From Nitrospira sp. (GTDB taxonomy: Bacteria; Nitrospirota; Nitrospiria; Nitrospirales; Nitrospiraceae): a DNA stretch of 64,000 nt. Below, piece by piece: positions 8,886 to 17,604 of this stretch; the stretch's first letter is position 1; each line of letters begins with the position of its first letter. Location of the stretch: assembly GCA_016715825.1 (NCBI GenBank), contig JADJXO010000007.1, positions 62,001 to 126,000 of the forward strand. The letters are read 5' to 3'. The notes below the pieces were generated by a model, which saw only the letters and a list, made by a program, of their open reading frames with translations, was not told the DNA's origin and ran no database searches. A program made the position numbers and the translations under genes.

Positions 8886-10160
8886 ATGGATTCTCTAAGC
8901 GTTGAACTCGTACTGGGCTTGACCGGATTGGTCATCCTGGTCGGCTTGGGGGGAGAGCTGGCGTTCAAACGGACCGGCATTCCCAGCGTGCTGTTCCTGA
9001 TGGGATTTGGAATCTTGTTAGGACCGGTTTTTCATGTGGCTGAACCGACCGCCGTCATGAAATTGGCTCCGTACTTCGGAACCTTGGCACTGCTGATCAT
9101 CCTCTTCGACGGCGGCATCAACCTCCATATCATGAAAGTCGTCAGCGAGACGCCGTTGGCGCTGCTTTATTCCGTGCTGGTCTTCGGTCTGACGATTCTC
9201 ACGATCATGGGCTTTTATGTGTGGATCACCCATGCGTCATGGTTGCACGGATTGCTTCTTGGCACCATCCTGGGAGGAACCGCGGCCGCCATCATCATTC
9301 CGGTGACGTCGCATATGTCCTCTCTCCGTGATTCGACGAAGGTGTTGTTGAGCCTCGATTCGGCCATCTCCGAAGTCTTTGTCGTGGTGCTGGCGTTGGC
9401 CTTGATGGGGACGATGAGGGAGACCGCCGGTGGGGGGCATTTTATTCGCGAGGTGTTTCATGCCTTTTGGGATGCGATCATGCTCGCGCTCCTGGCCGGC
9501 GCACTGTGGGCACGACTATTGGCCTGGCTCGAGGGGCAAGCGCTGTCCTACATGCTCACGATGGCCGCAATTTTGGTGCTGTACTATGTGGCGGAATTGA
9601 TCGGCGCCAATGGAGCCATCACGATTCTTTTATTCGGCCTCGTGCTGAGTAACATGGAGTTTCTTGTGGGGCACATGGTCAGACCGATCCGCATGTTGAT
9701 CGGGTACGAGTTGGACCAGGCACAATTCGTGTTGAGCGAGTTCATGAAACGAATGAACGAAGAACTCTCATTTCTCGTGCGGACCTTCTTTTATGTATTG
9801 CTGGGGTTGATACTTGACGTTTCCGCATTGACCGTCGAGATTGCGTTGATGAGCTTGAGTTTGTTCTGTATCGTCGTGCTCGTTCGGGGTGCGGTTACGG
9901 AAGGGCTGGCTCGCGTCAGCAACTCATGGACATCGAGTGAGCGTCTGGTGATTGCTGCGATGTTCCCCCGAGGTGTGGCGACTGCAGTCATGGCCTTTCT
10001 TCCGACGTCCACGGGAATCCGTGGCACGGAACTGTTCCCGATCTATGCACTGACCGTGATCGTCCTGTGTGTGCTCGGCATGACGCTGGTCTTGACACTG
10101 TACCAACGACGGCATCCTTCGAGTACTGATCAATCAGTTCCGGAGCCATCGGTTTCGTGA
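8886..10160 (+). CDS. CPA2-type cation:proton antiporter
   Basis: Inner-membrane Na+/H+ or K+/H+ exchanger of the monovalent cation:proton antiporter-2 group. ATG 8886 is chosen; a GTG at 8868 adds six residues (MEEHGS). About 12 to 13 hydrophobic segments fill the whole length, with the early ALLIILFDGGINLHI segment (acidic residue in the membrane) and GTILGGTAAAIIIPV. There is no TrkA-N or TrkA-C regulatory domain, so it is shorter than KefB/KefC. The CPA1 gene follows 42 bp later in the same direction, so the two may be co-transcribed. Ion preference is not readable from sequence. Confidence 0.88.
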   Translation: MDSLSVELVLGLTGLVILVGLGGELAFKRTGIPSVLFLMGFGILLGPVFHVAEPTAVMKLAPYFGTLALLIILFDGGINLHIMKVVSETPLALLYSVLVFGLTILTIMGFYVWITHASWLHGLLLGTILGGTAAAIIIPVTSHMSSLRDSTKVLLSLDSAISEVFVVVLALALMGTMRETAGGGHFIREVFHAFWDAIMLALLAGALWARLLAWLEGQALSYMLTMAAILVLYYVAELIGANGAITILLFGLVLSNMEFLVGHMVRPIRMLIGYELDQAQFVLSEFMKRMNEELSFLVRTFFYVLLGLILDVSALTVEIALMSLSLFCIVVLVRGAVTEGLARVSNSWTSSERLVIAAMFPRGVATAVMAFLPTSTGIRGTELFPIYALTVIVLCVLGMTLVLTLYQRRHPSSTDQSVPEPSVS

Positions 10161-10202
10161 AGACATTTCGAGTAACTGCCTTCCGATTTGACGCTTCTGT
10201 CT

Positions 10203-11435
10203 ATGTCGCTGATTGAAACCATCACCATTCTCGTGTGCCTCTCCGCCGTGTTCAGCTACGTGAATCATCGGTACATCAAGTTGCCGGTGACGATCGGCCT
10301 GATGGCCATCGCCCTGGTGATGTCGCTTGCACTCCTGCTGCTCGGGAAGCTCGGGTATGGGATCCAGGCGGAAGCCGAAAGCTTTATCCGCAGTATCGAT
10401 TTCGATGAGACGCTCTTGCACGGCATGCTCAGCTTTCTGCTCTTTGCCGGTGCGCTGCATATCAATCTGGACGATCTGCTGGAGCAGAAATGGTTCATCG
10501 GGACGTTGGCCTGTCTGGGGGTCATGGTGTCGGCCAGCATCGTCGGTGCATTGACGTATCTCTTGCTTGGTTGGATCGGACTGCCGATTCCGTTCATCGG
10601 GTGCCTGCTGTTCGGTGCGTTGATCTCTCCCACCGATCCTATCGCAGTCCTGGGGATTTTGAAAAATGCCAAGGCTCCGAAACAGCTTGAAATCAAGATC
10701 ACCGGGGAGTCGCTGTTTAACGATGGAGTCGGCGTCGCAGTGTTCCTCGTGCTTCTTGCCGTGGTAGAGACCGGGACCATCACGCCTGGTTCCATCGTCC
10801 TCCTATTCGTACAAGAAGCGCTGGGCGGGGCGGCCATCGGGCTCGCCTTGGGGTATCTGACCTATCTGATGCTGAAGTCGATCAATCAGCATCATGTCGA
10901 GATCTTATTGACGCTGGCGCTGGTGATGGGGGGATATGCGCTGGCTGATGCACTCCACGCGTCCGGTCCGATCGCCGTCGTGGTGTCCGGTCTGTTGATC
11001 GGCAACCAGGGCCGTCACCTGGCGATGTCCGAGACGACGCGGGAGTATTTGGATACGTTTTGGGAACTCATCGATGAATTGCTCAACGCCGTGCTCTTCG
11101 TCTTGATCGGTCTCGAGGTCTTGGCCCTGACCTTCAAGCCTGCGTATCTAGAGGCAGGCCTGATCGCGATTCCGCTGGTGCTCTTTGCTCGGTTCGTCAG
11201 TGTCAGTCTCCCGGTCCAAGCGTTCCGATTATTTCAAGAGTTTACCGACCGGGCCACGTTGATTCTGACCTGGGGCGGGCTGCGCGGTGGAATCTCAGTC
11301 GCGATGGCGCTTTCGCTCCCGCCCTCTTCCTATCGGGATGTGCTGATCACGATGACCTACATCGTGGTGGTCTTTTCAATCCTCGTTCAGGGCCTCACCA
11401 TCGAACGTCTGGTGCGAGCTTCGTCGCGGGCATAA
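10203..11435 (+). CDS. CPA1-type Na+/H+ antiporter (NhaP-like)
   Basis: A 410-residue inner-membrane exchanger with about 12 membrane segments. The core ion-binding motifs are SPTDPIAVLGIL (D145 in the TDP motif) and GESLFNDGVGVAVF (N172, D173), as in NhaP/NHE proteins; WGGLRGGISVAMAL is the usual late signature. The start is taken as ATG 10203; a TTG at 10188 is in frame. No C-terminal regulatory domain is present. It would export Na+ (or K+) in exchange for protons. Two different antiporters in tandem next to a K+ channel suggest a pH and cation homeostasis cluster. Confidence 0.9.
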   Translation: MSLIETITILVCLSAVFSYVNHRYIKLPVTIGLMAIALVMSLALLLLGKLGYGIQAEAESFIRSIDFDETLLHGMLSFLLFAGALHINLDDLLEQKWFIGTLACLGVMVSASIVGALTYLLLGWIGLPIPFIGCLLFGALISPTDPIAVLGILKNAKAPKQLEIKITGESLFNDGVGVAVFLVLLAVVETGTITPGSIVLLFVQEALGGAAIGLALGYLTYLMLKSINQHHVEILLTLALVMGGYALADALHASGPIAVVVSGLLIGNQGRHLAMSETTREYLDTFWELIDELLNAVLFVLIGLEVLALTFKPAYLEAGLIAIPLVLFARFVSVSLPVQAFRLFQEFTDRATLILTWGGLRGGISVAMALSLPPSSYRDVLITMTYIVVVFSILVQGLTIERLVRASSRA

Positions 11436-11488
11436 GCGACGAAACGCCGCCGGAGAATCGCACCGTTAGGTCGCGGATACATGAATGG

Positions 11489-12547
11489 TTATTCCGTGTT
11501 GGTCGGCGAACTCGTGAAGAGTACCATGATGTCCCCGTCCTGAAGGGGACCTGCCTGATCCAGATTCAAATAGGGATACATGGTTTTCTTGCGATAGAGA
11601 CGGAGCAAAAGATCAGGGTGTAGGTCGGCAGGGGATTTCCCGATTTCATCAGGCGTGACCGTTCGTTCCACCAAGGCAACGTTACCCCGCGTGGTCAGCA
11701 GATCGTCGAGGTACTGCACCATGTGCCCTTGATCCACGGCCGCCGCCAGAATGTAGCCGCCGAAGGTTGCGGGAGAAAGAATGGCGTCCGCTCCTCCCTG
11801 TTTGAAGAGTTTGACGTTCTCTTCTTGTTTGGCGCTGACGATGATGCGGACCTTTGGATTGAGGTGTCTGGCCGTGAGCAGGATGAGCGCATTGGCGTCG
11901 TCGATACCCGCGGCAACGATCACGGCTTTGGCCTTATCGATGACGGCGTCGCGCAAGACGGATTCTTGCGTGGTATCGGCCTGCAAGGCGGCAATTCCCA
12001 GGGTACCGGCCAGGCGCACGCGCTCTTCCGACCTGTCGATCACCAGGATGTGCTCGGCTTTTGTGCCGCGTGCCAGGAGCTCTTTCGTTGCCGACATCCC
12101 GGTATGGCCGAAGCCACAGACGATGATATGCCTGTCGAGATTCGCCTGGAGTTTCGCCATGCGGTATTCCTCCATGTATTGCCGGATGATCAACTGATAG
12201 GCTGTCCCCAGAAACAAGAACCAGATGCCGAAACGAACCGGCGTGACGACCAGCCCATCCAACAGTCGCGCACGGGTGGACACGGGAACGATGTCCCCGT
12301 AGCCGACCGTCGTCACGGTGATCATGGTGAAATACACCACGTCCGAGAAGGACAGCTCGCCGTCGGCATGATCGCGCAACCCATCACGATCCACCCAGAG
12401 TAGGGTGAATACAAAACAGAACAGAAGAAACACAAGCAGCAGTCGCGTGCCGAGAATTCTGGCCGGAGACCAACCGTTCGGTGTAACCAGGAGGCGGGGA
12501 CCGACCGTGTCAGTGCGGCCTCCCCATGCGGAATGATATTTCTCCAT
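11489..12547 (-). CDS. K+ channel protein with RCK (TrkA-N/TrkA-C) domain
   Basis: A 352-residue two-TM potassium channel. The first helix is about residues 33-51; the pore loop holds the selectivity filter TVGYGD (80-85) and is followed by a second helix (about 96-115). The cytoplasmic RCK domain begins at RHIIVCGFGHTG, an NAD-binding Rossmann pattern, and a TrkA-C-like domain ends the protein (DGDIMVLF). The organisation matches MthK- or Kch-like ligand-gated K+ channels. It is convergent with the CPA1 antiporter gene and lies 8 bp from the stop side of the next leftward gene, so it is likely the last gene of a three-gene unit starting at 13187. Confidence 0.93.
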   Translation of the reverse strand: MEKYHSAWGGRTDTVGPRLLVTPNGWSPARILGTRLLLVFLLFCFVFTLLWVDRDGLRDHADGELSFSDVVYFTMITVTTVGYGDIVPVSTRARLLDGLVVTPVRFGIWFLFLGTAYQLIIRQYMEEYRMAKLQANLDRHIIVCGFGHTGMSATKELLARGTKAEHILVIDRSEERVRLAGTLGIAALQADTTQESVLRDAVIDKAKAVIVAAGIDDANALILLTARHLNPKVRIIVSAKQEENVKLFKQGGADAILSPATFGGYILAAAVDQGHMVQYLDDLLTTRGNVALVERTVTPDEIGKSPADLHPDLLLRLYRKKTMYPYLNLDQAGPLQDGDIMVLFTSSPTNTE

Positions 12548-12555
12548 TCGATCAA

Positions 12556-12936
12556 CTACGGTGTGTTCGGGCGTGATTCGGAGTCCTGATCCGCCGTAGA
12601 AGCCTCAACTCGTTCGAGTACCGGATTTTCTACGAATGGGGAGTAGGTTCTCAGCCGGATCGTCGTGGTGTATCCTTCTGCAACGAGGAGGTCGATCTCC
12701 TCGATCTTTTGGGTAAAGGTCGCCAAGAGCACCCCTTTGGGTGTGGACAAGGTCATCAGTAAGCGATTCGACTCGCGTTCCTTCTTCACGACCCTCCCAC
12801 TCACAGACTCGATCTGGTTCGCCGGGATAAACTGTCTGGTATAGGGCTCCAGCAATTCAGGAGCGACGAGATCCACGACGACCGAGGAGAGGAAGCCCAG
12901 TATAAATCCGCCAAGCAGGCCCGCCCATGTTTTCAT
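12556..12936 (-). CDS. Hypothetical membrane-anchored protein, 126 aa
   Basis: I recognise no family. One N-terminal hydrophobic segment (TWAGLLGGFILGFLSSVVVD) could be an anchor; the rest is a small soluble domain rich in beta-type sequence (VSGRVVKKERESNRLLMTL, then KGVLLATFTQKIEEIDLL), with a polar tail. It sits between the K+ channel gene (8 bp downstream) and a small coiled-coil membrane gene whose stop overlaps its ATG (ATGA). The tight spacing suggests co-expression with the channel. Confidence 0.7.
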   Translation of the reverse strand: MKTWAGLLGGFILGFLSSVVVDLVAPELLEPYTRQFIPANQIESVSGRVVKKERESNRLLMTLSTPKGVLLATFTQKIEEIDLLVAEGYTTTIRLRTYSPFVENPVLERVEASTADQDSESRPNTP

Positions 12937-13187
12937 TTGTCTGATCCAGTGTCTTGTGGTGGAGGAACGTTCTTATCTTTTTCCTGAGTCTCCGAGCCCC
13001 GTACCAAATGCTCAAGGCGATGTAAAATGTCGGCAGTCGTTTCTCTGGCCCCTTTTGCCACATCCTCGGTCTTGTTGGTGAGATGGTCCATCTGCTGTTT
13101 GAGATCCTTCAACCCTCCGGTGCGCTGGAGCGCGACGTAAGCCATGGCGATGGCTATGAGTGACAGGATAATCGCCAAAATTGCCAT
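12933..13187 (-). CDS. Small membrane protein with coiled coil, 84 aa
   Basis: One N-terminal membrane helix (about residues 2-21) is followed by a heptad-like segment (LKDLKQQMDHLTNKTEDVAKG, and ETTADILHRLEHL) and a polar, Pro-rich tail. No known domain is recognised. It is first in the leftward trio with the 126-aa protein and the K+ channel, overlapping the next gene by 4 bp. The 250 bp upstream (13188-13437) show no clear gene. Confidence 0.7.
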   Translation of the reverse strand: MAILAIILSLIAIAMAYVALQRTGGLKDLKQQMDHLTNKTEDVAKGARETTADILHRLEHLVRGSETQEKDKNVPPPQDTGSDK

Positions 13188-13437
13188 ACCCGTTCTCCCT
13201 TCTCAGATCTTAAGATGAATCCGACACGCCATGCGACTGTAGTCGGTGTGGTGCCAAGATCATCAAAATGTCAGGAGTCAGTATGGCATGATCCGAAGGG
13301 CTTACGCCAGACCGGACAGGTACTGGTTTTCTGCAACGAGGTACAGGAAGGTATGTAACGGTGTCATCCTCTGCGATCTCAGCGCGGATAAGACAGGACC
13401 TAGGCAGAGGATGAGGAGGGATTCAATCTCGGCCGTC

Positions 13438-13683
13438 TCATGCCGCCATGTGTGGCGGTCGACTCAGAATCTCCCGTTCCGCATCCAGCCAGTCTTGAAG
13501 ATCGCAACCTTGCCGATAGCCCCGTTCCTCGTAGAGGGCATAGGCGCGGGTGGCAATCGTCTCTTGGAGTTCGTCCAGATCCTGACTCTGCTGATGAGCG
13601 GGCGAGGACGCCGGGACGTCACTCGTGGCAACTGGTGTCACGGTTAGAGCGGTCGTGGTGGTCGCTGTGTGTCGTCGTAACAT
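13438..13683 (-). CDS. DUF2934 family small protein
   Basis: An 81-residue protein. The C-terminal half has the DUF2934 pattern: IATRAYALYEERGYRQG followed by CDLQDWLDAEREI. The N-terminal part is Thr/Ala-rich and probably disordered. AGGGAGGTG lies 6 nt before ATG 13683 (a second ATG at 13686 is too close to it); the longer in-frame extension to 13833 runs into the neighbouring gene and is rejected. The function of the family is unknown. Confidence 0.75.
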   Translation of the reverse strand: MLRRHTATTTTALTVTPVATSDVPASSPAHQQSQDLDELQETIATRAYALYEERGYRQGCDLQDWLDAEREILSRPPHMAA

Positions 13684-13694
13684 CATGCACCTCC

Positions 13695-14692
13695 CTATGC
13701 GGGTATGAGAATTTCTTCGGCCTTCTGCGGAATTGGATTCGGAGCGAACGGCCGTTCGAGACAGTCCAGCGGAAACGTGGGTACCTTGCCGATCCGGCGG
13801 ATCGATTCGGCGATGCGTTCCGGTCTCCCCCAATCGCTCCAGAGCACGTCCGTCAGCTCCATCACCGCGACCCGCTCAGGTGCTGGTTGAAGCAGATGGG
13901 ATGAAAAGTTGTATTGCGGCATCTCTCGGTACAGGTCTTCGAGGATGGCCGCCTCGTCCCGAGTCCCCCAGGCCACACACAGCCGTTCAAACAGCGTCAT
14001 CAGGTCGGGAAAGCAGGTCCATCCTGCCTTCCACAAGGCGTCCAGGGTCGCTGTGAGCACGAGCGTGTTCCACAAGCCTCCGGCGCGTAATGCGGCATCA
14101 GCCCCTGCAGGATCGGGTTTTTCGAGAAAGGACGACACGGCATGGACCGAGGTTGCGGAGGTTCCTTCGAGCTTGGCGCCCCGTTGAATCCATCCATATT
14201 CGGTCTCCAAGCGATCCGGCTGAACCCCGAGCAGCCGAGGCGATCCGGTATCGCCTCGGCTGAGGCCACGCCCTGCCGTACTGCCTCCACAAAGCGCCGC
14301 TCCGGATAGACGAAGTGGTCCGAAGGCTGGATGACGACCATTGCCTGGGGGTCGCGGGCGCGTACGTATGAAATCGGTAGGAAAAGGCCCGCCGCTGTGT
14401 CGCGATTGAGCGGCTGTTCAATCATTTTATGAGTCAGATGCGCGAACAGCTGATTTCGCAACTCGCTTCGATGATGCCGAGCCGCCACGACCACGGTTCG
14501 TTTGGGCGAGGCAATCAGCGCCGCGCGATTGAGGGTACGCTCGAACATCGAACGAGTCCCGACGAACGTGCAGTATTGTTTCGGACGATGGCGGCCCAGC
14601 CATCGAAGGACGAGCGGTTTCACCCGTTCGCCGTCGCCTCCGGCCAGAACGATCGACCACACATTCTTCCCTGTCATGCGCAGCATAGTCAT
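13695..14692 (-). pseudogene. Mannose-1-phosphate guanylyltransferase-like gene, frameshifted
   Basis: Two overlapping leftward frames together make one sugar-phosphate nucleotidyltransferase. The 5' frame (14692 down to about 14240) has the nucleotide-binding start VWSIVLAGGDGERVKPLV, then RPKQYCTFVGTRSMFERTL and VVIQPSDHFVYPE. The 3' frame (from about 14240 to 13695) continues with RLETEYGWIQRGAKL, FLEKPD, WNTLVLTATLDALW and the C-terminal VLWSDWGRPERI. Joining them needs one extra base near 14235-14245, where CTCGGCTGCTCG would read in frame as CTCGGxCTGCTCG. Either a true inactivating deletion or an assembly error; without it the enzyme would make GDP-mannose or a similar NDP-sugar. GGAG lies 13-16 nt before ATG 14692. 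Confidence 0.8.
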
Positions 14693-14783
14693 GATTTACA
14701 CCCTTTCTCCGGTGTTATAGGCCGGCATCCTGCACAACCCGAGTCAAAACCGTCCGTACGCGTCATGCTCCCTCGGCAGACAA

Positions 14784-15047
14784 CTACCGTCTCCAACGAC
14801 GTCGGCGAGACTGCGGCGGAGAGTCCGTTGAGACGGATCCGGCAGGATGTCTCTCGAGGCGGTTGGACAAGACCGTGTCATCAAACCACTCCCCGCAATT
14901 CACGCAGCGCCACGACGGCCCCTGCACGGCTTCCGCGACTTCGAGGAACAACGAATCGGTGAAGGACGGCACCACCAATCCCTGACAGCGCTTACAGATG
15001 TCCTTCTGCACCGTGCTGGTTTTTTCAAGAACGTTGTGATCTTTCAT
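14784..15047 (-). CDS. Small zinc-ribbon-like protein
   Basis: An 87-residue soluble protein with two CxxC pairs (ICKRCQGL and RCVNCGEWF) about 30 residues apart, the layout of a zinc ribbon. The C-terminal end is Arg/Ser-rich. GAGG precedes ATG 15047; an earlier in-frame start at 15107 adds 20 residues and lacks support. Function unknown; it resembles other small CxxC proteins in this region (18100-18561, 23587-23805) only in style. Confidence 0.65.
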   Translation of the reverse strand: MKDHNVLEKTSTVQKDICKRCQGLVVPSFTDSLFLEVAEAVQGPSWRCVNCGEWFDDTVLSNRLERHPAGSVSTDSPPQSRRRRWRR

Positions 15048-15148
15048 GATGACCTCGTCTCGTTCCTCTAACAGTCTGCTGAAAAACTCAGAGTATTCAT
15101 CAACCACCGTTGAAATATGACAGAAGGAAGTCCGACACGATACTTCCC

Positions 15149-15272
15149 AGGCTGCTCAAAAAGGCCGTCCAGCAAGGCCGCAGCGAGTGAAGAGGGAAGG
15201 CGTACGCTTCGGTACGTTGAGCCTCTGAGCGATGCGAGAATGCCGCTGGTGGACTTTTTCAGCATCCTGCTA
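15149..15272. repeat. Imperfect palindromic intergenic repeat (REP/MITE-like)
   Basis: The ends AGGCTGCTCAAAAAGGCC (15149-15166) and the complement of GGACTTTTTCAGCATCCT (15251-15268) pair at 15 of 18 positions, with an inner CGTAC-gcttcg-GTACG hairpin at 15201-15216. A related piece, CTGCTGAAAAAC, lies just outside at 15075. It codes for nothing plausible. From memory, highly similar elements are dispersed in Nitrospira genomes; I see only this copy here. Confidence 0.65.
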
Positions 15273-15558
15273 ATCACCAAACACGTATCTCCCGCATCCG
15301 TCTGCCTGGGTCTGCACCATAAAGTACGGGCGGGCGTCGTGCGACTAGGAAAGAACCTTGTACGACGAGCGAATGATCCCGGAAGGAATGGCAATTTCGT
15401 CTTAGTGAGGAGAGGCGGCATCGCCGGAGGCCAAGCGGAAAAGAGGCGGCCCAACCGCGTCCTTGAGCACAGATTCTTCCCGGATTTTGCTGTGACGATG
15501 GCTGCACGGCAGAGCGTTGCGGTGACGGTAGGCGATTGCTGGTGTCGACGAACGGCAA
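15273..15558. other. Intergenic stretch with no supported gene
   Basis: Between the palindromic repeat and the operator at 15559 I see only low-plausibility open frames on the minus strand, rich in Arg, Ser and Pro and without ribosome-binding sites or recognisable motifs. Confidence 0.5.
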
Positions 15559-15578
15559 AACTAGGCATTTCCCTAGTT
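15559..15578. promoter_or_regulatory. Palindromic operator AACTAGG-N6-CCTAGTT (site 1)
   Basis: A perfect 7-bp inverted repeat with a 6-bp spacer (CATTTC), followed 2 bp later by CGTTAGGC. A -10-like TACGGT begins 19 bp after the CCTAG half (15596), so the operator would cover the -35 region of a promoter for the secreted-protein gene at 15741. Confidence 0.55.
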
Positions 15579-15740
15579 CGTTAGGCATCAAAAAATACGG
15601 TAAGGTGATCTGTCACCACATGAAGTCGAGAAATATCTTCGGTGCGGTCAGCGGTAGCTGAAGAAAGCCTTATACGAATGTGTTGTGCGTGAAGAGCGAT
15701 GTCCCTCAATCCACATGTCACCACACGAGAGAGGCGCGTC

Positions 15741-16106
15741 ATGAACACCTCATTGAGTGCGTGTTTGGTCGGAGCCGCCATTCTGGCCGGGGCTTCGTTC
15801 GCATTTGCCAACCCGTCGATGTTGCCCACCCATCCCGGCTATCCGATGGGCAAGGCCGTTGATCCCGTGCGGGGTCAATCGCTCGCAAACGATCCCGGGC
15901 AGAAGAACGCAGTCGGGGACCAAGCCTTACAAGAGGCGGCCGTTACGGACGTCGGCCACGTCACACAGAGCCTGTCCATCAATCGACAGGACGAGCGCAT
16001 CTTAGAGAAGCCCGGTGCGGGACTTCTCCCCAAGGTCGACGGTCCGATCATCAAGATCGAACCACCGATACAAGAGGCGACGAAGGCGGTGCCGGAACCA
16101 CAATAA
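15741..16106 (+). CDS. Small exported protein of unknown function
   Basis: A 121-residue protein. A signal peptide (MNTSLSACLVGAAILAGASF, cleavage near AFAN) supports ATG 15741; GAGAGGCG precedes it, and the in-frame start at 15699 only adds a non-signal extension. The mature part is Pro-rich and polar with no Cys, and no domain is recognised. It is followed 78 bp later by a TPR lipoprotein in the same direction. Site 1 of the palindromic operator is about 160 bp upstream. Confidence 0.65.
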   Translation: MNTSLSACLVGAAILAGASFAFANPSMLPTHPGYPMGKAVDPVRGQSLANDPGQKNAVGDQALQEAAVTDVGHVTQSLSINRQDERILEKPGAGLLPKVDGPIIKIEPPIQEATKAVPEPQ

Positions 16107-16184
16107 CCACTGTCGGTGAGCATGAACCCGAACACAGAGCGCAGTGGGTGCATACCTGTTCGTAACCATATAAGGAGGAGAACG

Positions 16185-16658
16185 ATGAGGGACAAGGACT
16201 GGAGGGGAGTAGCAACCATTGGCGTGGCCTGTGTCGGCTTCGTCGCGATGATGGGTCTGGCCGGTTGTGAGGAACGGCAGCCTCCGATGGAGTCAAAGCA
16301 GGAGGCACCTGCGCCGAAGGTTGAGGCTGCGCCGACCGAGGCGGCGAAGCCGGAGACGTCCGAAACGGCAACCGTGGCTGCCTTAGCGGCGCCGGAGAGC
16401 TCGGTCGGGCGAGCTGAAAATAAGGAAGGGGTGACTCACGCCCAGGCAGGTCATTGGGACGTCGCGGAAGGCCACTTCCGTAAAGCCCTTGAGGCTGACC
16501 CAAAACTCGCGGAAGCGCAGTTCAACCTCGGCTTGGCGTTGAGCAAACAGGACAAACATGACGAGGCGACCACCGCGTTCAAGAAGGCTGCTGAAATGGC
16601 ACCGGACAATACGATGATTACAGAATCTCCGATCCTGAAAGAACACACGAGCTCCTGA
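16185..16658 (+). CDS. TPR-repeat lipoprotein
   Basis: A 157-residue lipoprotein. The signal ends in the lipobox LAGC (MMGLAGCEE), so the mature protein would be attached to a membrane by Cys. A Pro/Ala/Glu-rich linker (about 30-65) leads to two TPR-like repeats: HAQAGHWDVAEGHFRKALEA then LGLALSKQDKHDEATTAFKK. AAGGAGGAG sits before ATG 16185. TPR domains bind other proteins; the partner is unknown. A stem-loop follows the stop. Confidence 0.8.
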   Translation: MRDKDWRGVATIGVACVGFVAMMGLAGCEERQPPMESKQEAPAPKVEAAPTEAAKPETSETATVAALAAPESSVGRAENKEGVTHAQAGHWDVAEGHFRKALEADPKLAEAQFNLGLALSKQDKHDEATTAFKKAAEMAPDNTMITESPILKEHTSS

Positions 16659-16672
16659 ACACCGACCCACCA

Positions 16673-16701
16673 AGGCATGCCCTCTCGTATGGGGCATGCC
16701 T
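16673..16701 (+). terminator. Stem-loop after TPR lipoprotein gene
   Basis: AGGCATGCCC (16673-16682) and GGGCATGCCT (16692-16701) form a perfect 10-bp stem with a 9-nt loop, 15 bp after the stop. No T-run follows, so it may end or stabilise the transcript without being a classical Rho-independent terminator. The 380 bp after it, to 17079, show no supported gene. Confidence 0.45.
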
Positions 16702-17079
16702 CACATGAGAGCGATCTGCTTCCCACCCGGTTCAGGATCGCTTCTTCGGCAAACATCTACGGGAGCTGGGCAGCAGCGGGGGAAAGGTCGATGGATAGGG
16801 CGCGAGTCATGGATCCCCGTGGAGCTACGGTTCGGTCGTGGCATAATTCCTCTGTTTCTTCGACGTACATTGGCGCGATTTACCCCTTGTTCATTCAATT
16901 GAGTCGGATCAATCGGGAATCGGGGCCGCTTTTTTGCGACTGCCTCAGAGGAAGATTCTGGTCAGTATCTTGCTCATACAACCGTGAGGAAGTCGATGCG
17001 GCCTGATGAATGCCGAAACGGCGCAAGAACCACGGTACGTTGTGGGGTAGCGGACAGAGCGGATAATCGGAGGTGAGCC

Positions 17080-17472
17080 ATGCATGTGATGATCGTGACC
17101 CATGATGCCGAGCGACAGACTCGGCTGACGGAATGTCTACGTGAAAGGGGATATGAGTTGTCCGTGCCCGTGGATCGGCACCACGTCTTGTCGAGCCTGA
17201 AGCAGGAACCACCGCAGGTTCTCGTAGTGGATCTGTACGCGGTGGATCCTAGCGCCACGGAGATTCTCCGGGAGGCACGGAGAGCAGGCTATAGAGGGAA
17301 AGTTGTGGTCATGGCCGGCCCATCGACATCTGCCACGCTTCGAGAATGCTGGCAAATTGGGATAGACCGGGTGGTGGGCGGTATCCAGGTGACCGGCGGG
17401 GCGTTTGATCCTTGCTGTGTCGAGGTCGCCATCCGGGCTTCGTGTGAACAAGAAGTCATGCAACGCGCTTGA
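17080..17472 (+). CDS. Stand-alone receiver-like protein
   Basis: A 130-residue CheY-fold protein. The first strand (MHVMIVTHDAE), the strand ending in VLVVDL with D51 as the possible phosphoacceptor, and the next strand GKVVVMAG follow receiver spacing, but the usual early DD pair is reduced to HD and the late Lys of the fold is not evident, so phosphorylation is uncertain. No output domain is attached. GGAGGTGAGCC precedes ATG 17080. Possible phosphate sink or protein-interaction module for the kinase at 18828 (inference). Confidence 0.65.
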   Translation: MHVMIVTHDAERQTRLTECLRERGYELSVPVDRHHVLSSLKQEPPQVLVVDLYAVDPSATEILREARRAGYRGKVVVMAGPSTSATLRECWQIGIDRVVGGIQVTGGAFDPCCVEVAIRASCEQEVMQRA

Positions 17473-17604
17473 GGCAGGATCACGACACAGAAGGCAGCAT
17501 TCTGCAGAAACATATGAGCAGGTAAGGGAGCAGGGGGAGCACCCGGCATGTTGTTCGCGTTGGGTTGTTTATGGTAGAAGGCATGCCTCTCAGGAGAGCA
17601 GGAC

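Noticed and set aside
11723..12403. Rightward 226-aa ORF
   Set aside because: Antisense of the K+ channel gene, which carries TVGYGD on the other strand.
15068..15591. Leftward ORFs across the palindromic repeat
   Set aside because: They span a non-coding repeat and lack ribosome-binding sites and motifs.
16673..16701. Regulatory RNA at the stem-loop after the TPR lipoprotein
   Set aside because: Only a simple perfect stem is seen, with no conserved aptamer-like structure; noted as a terminator-like element.
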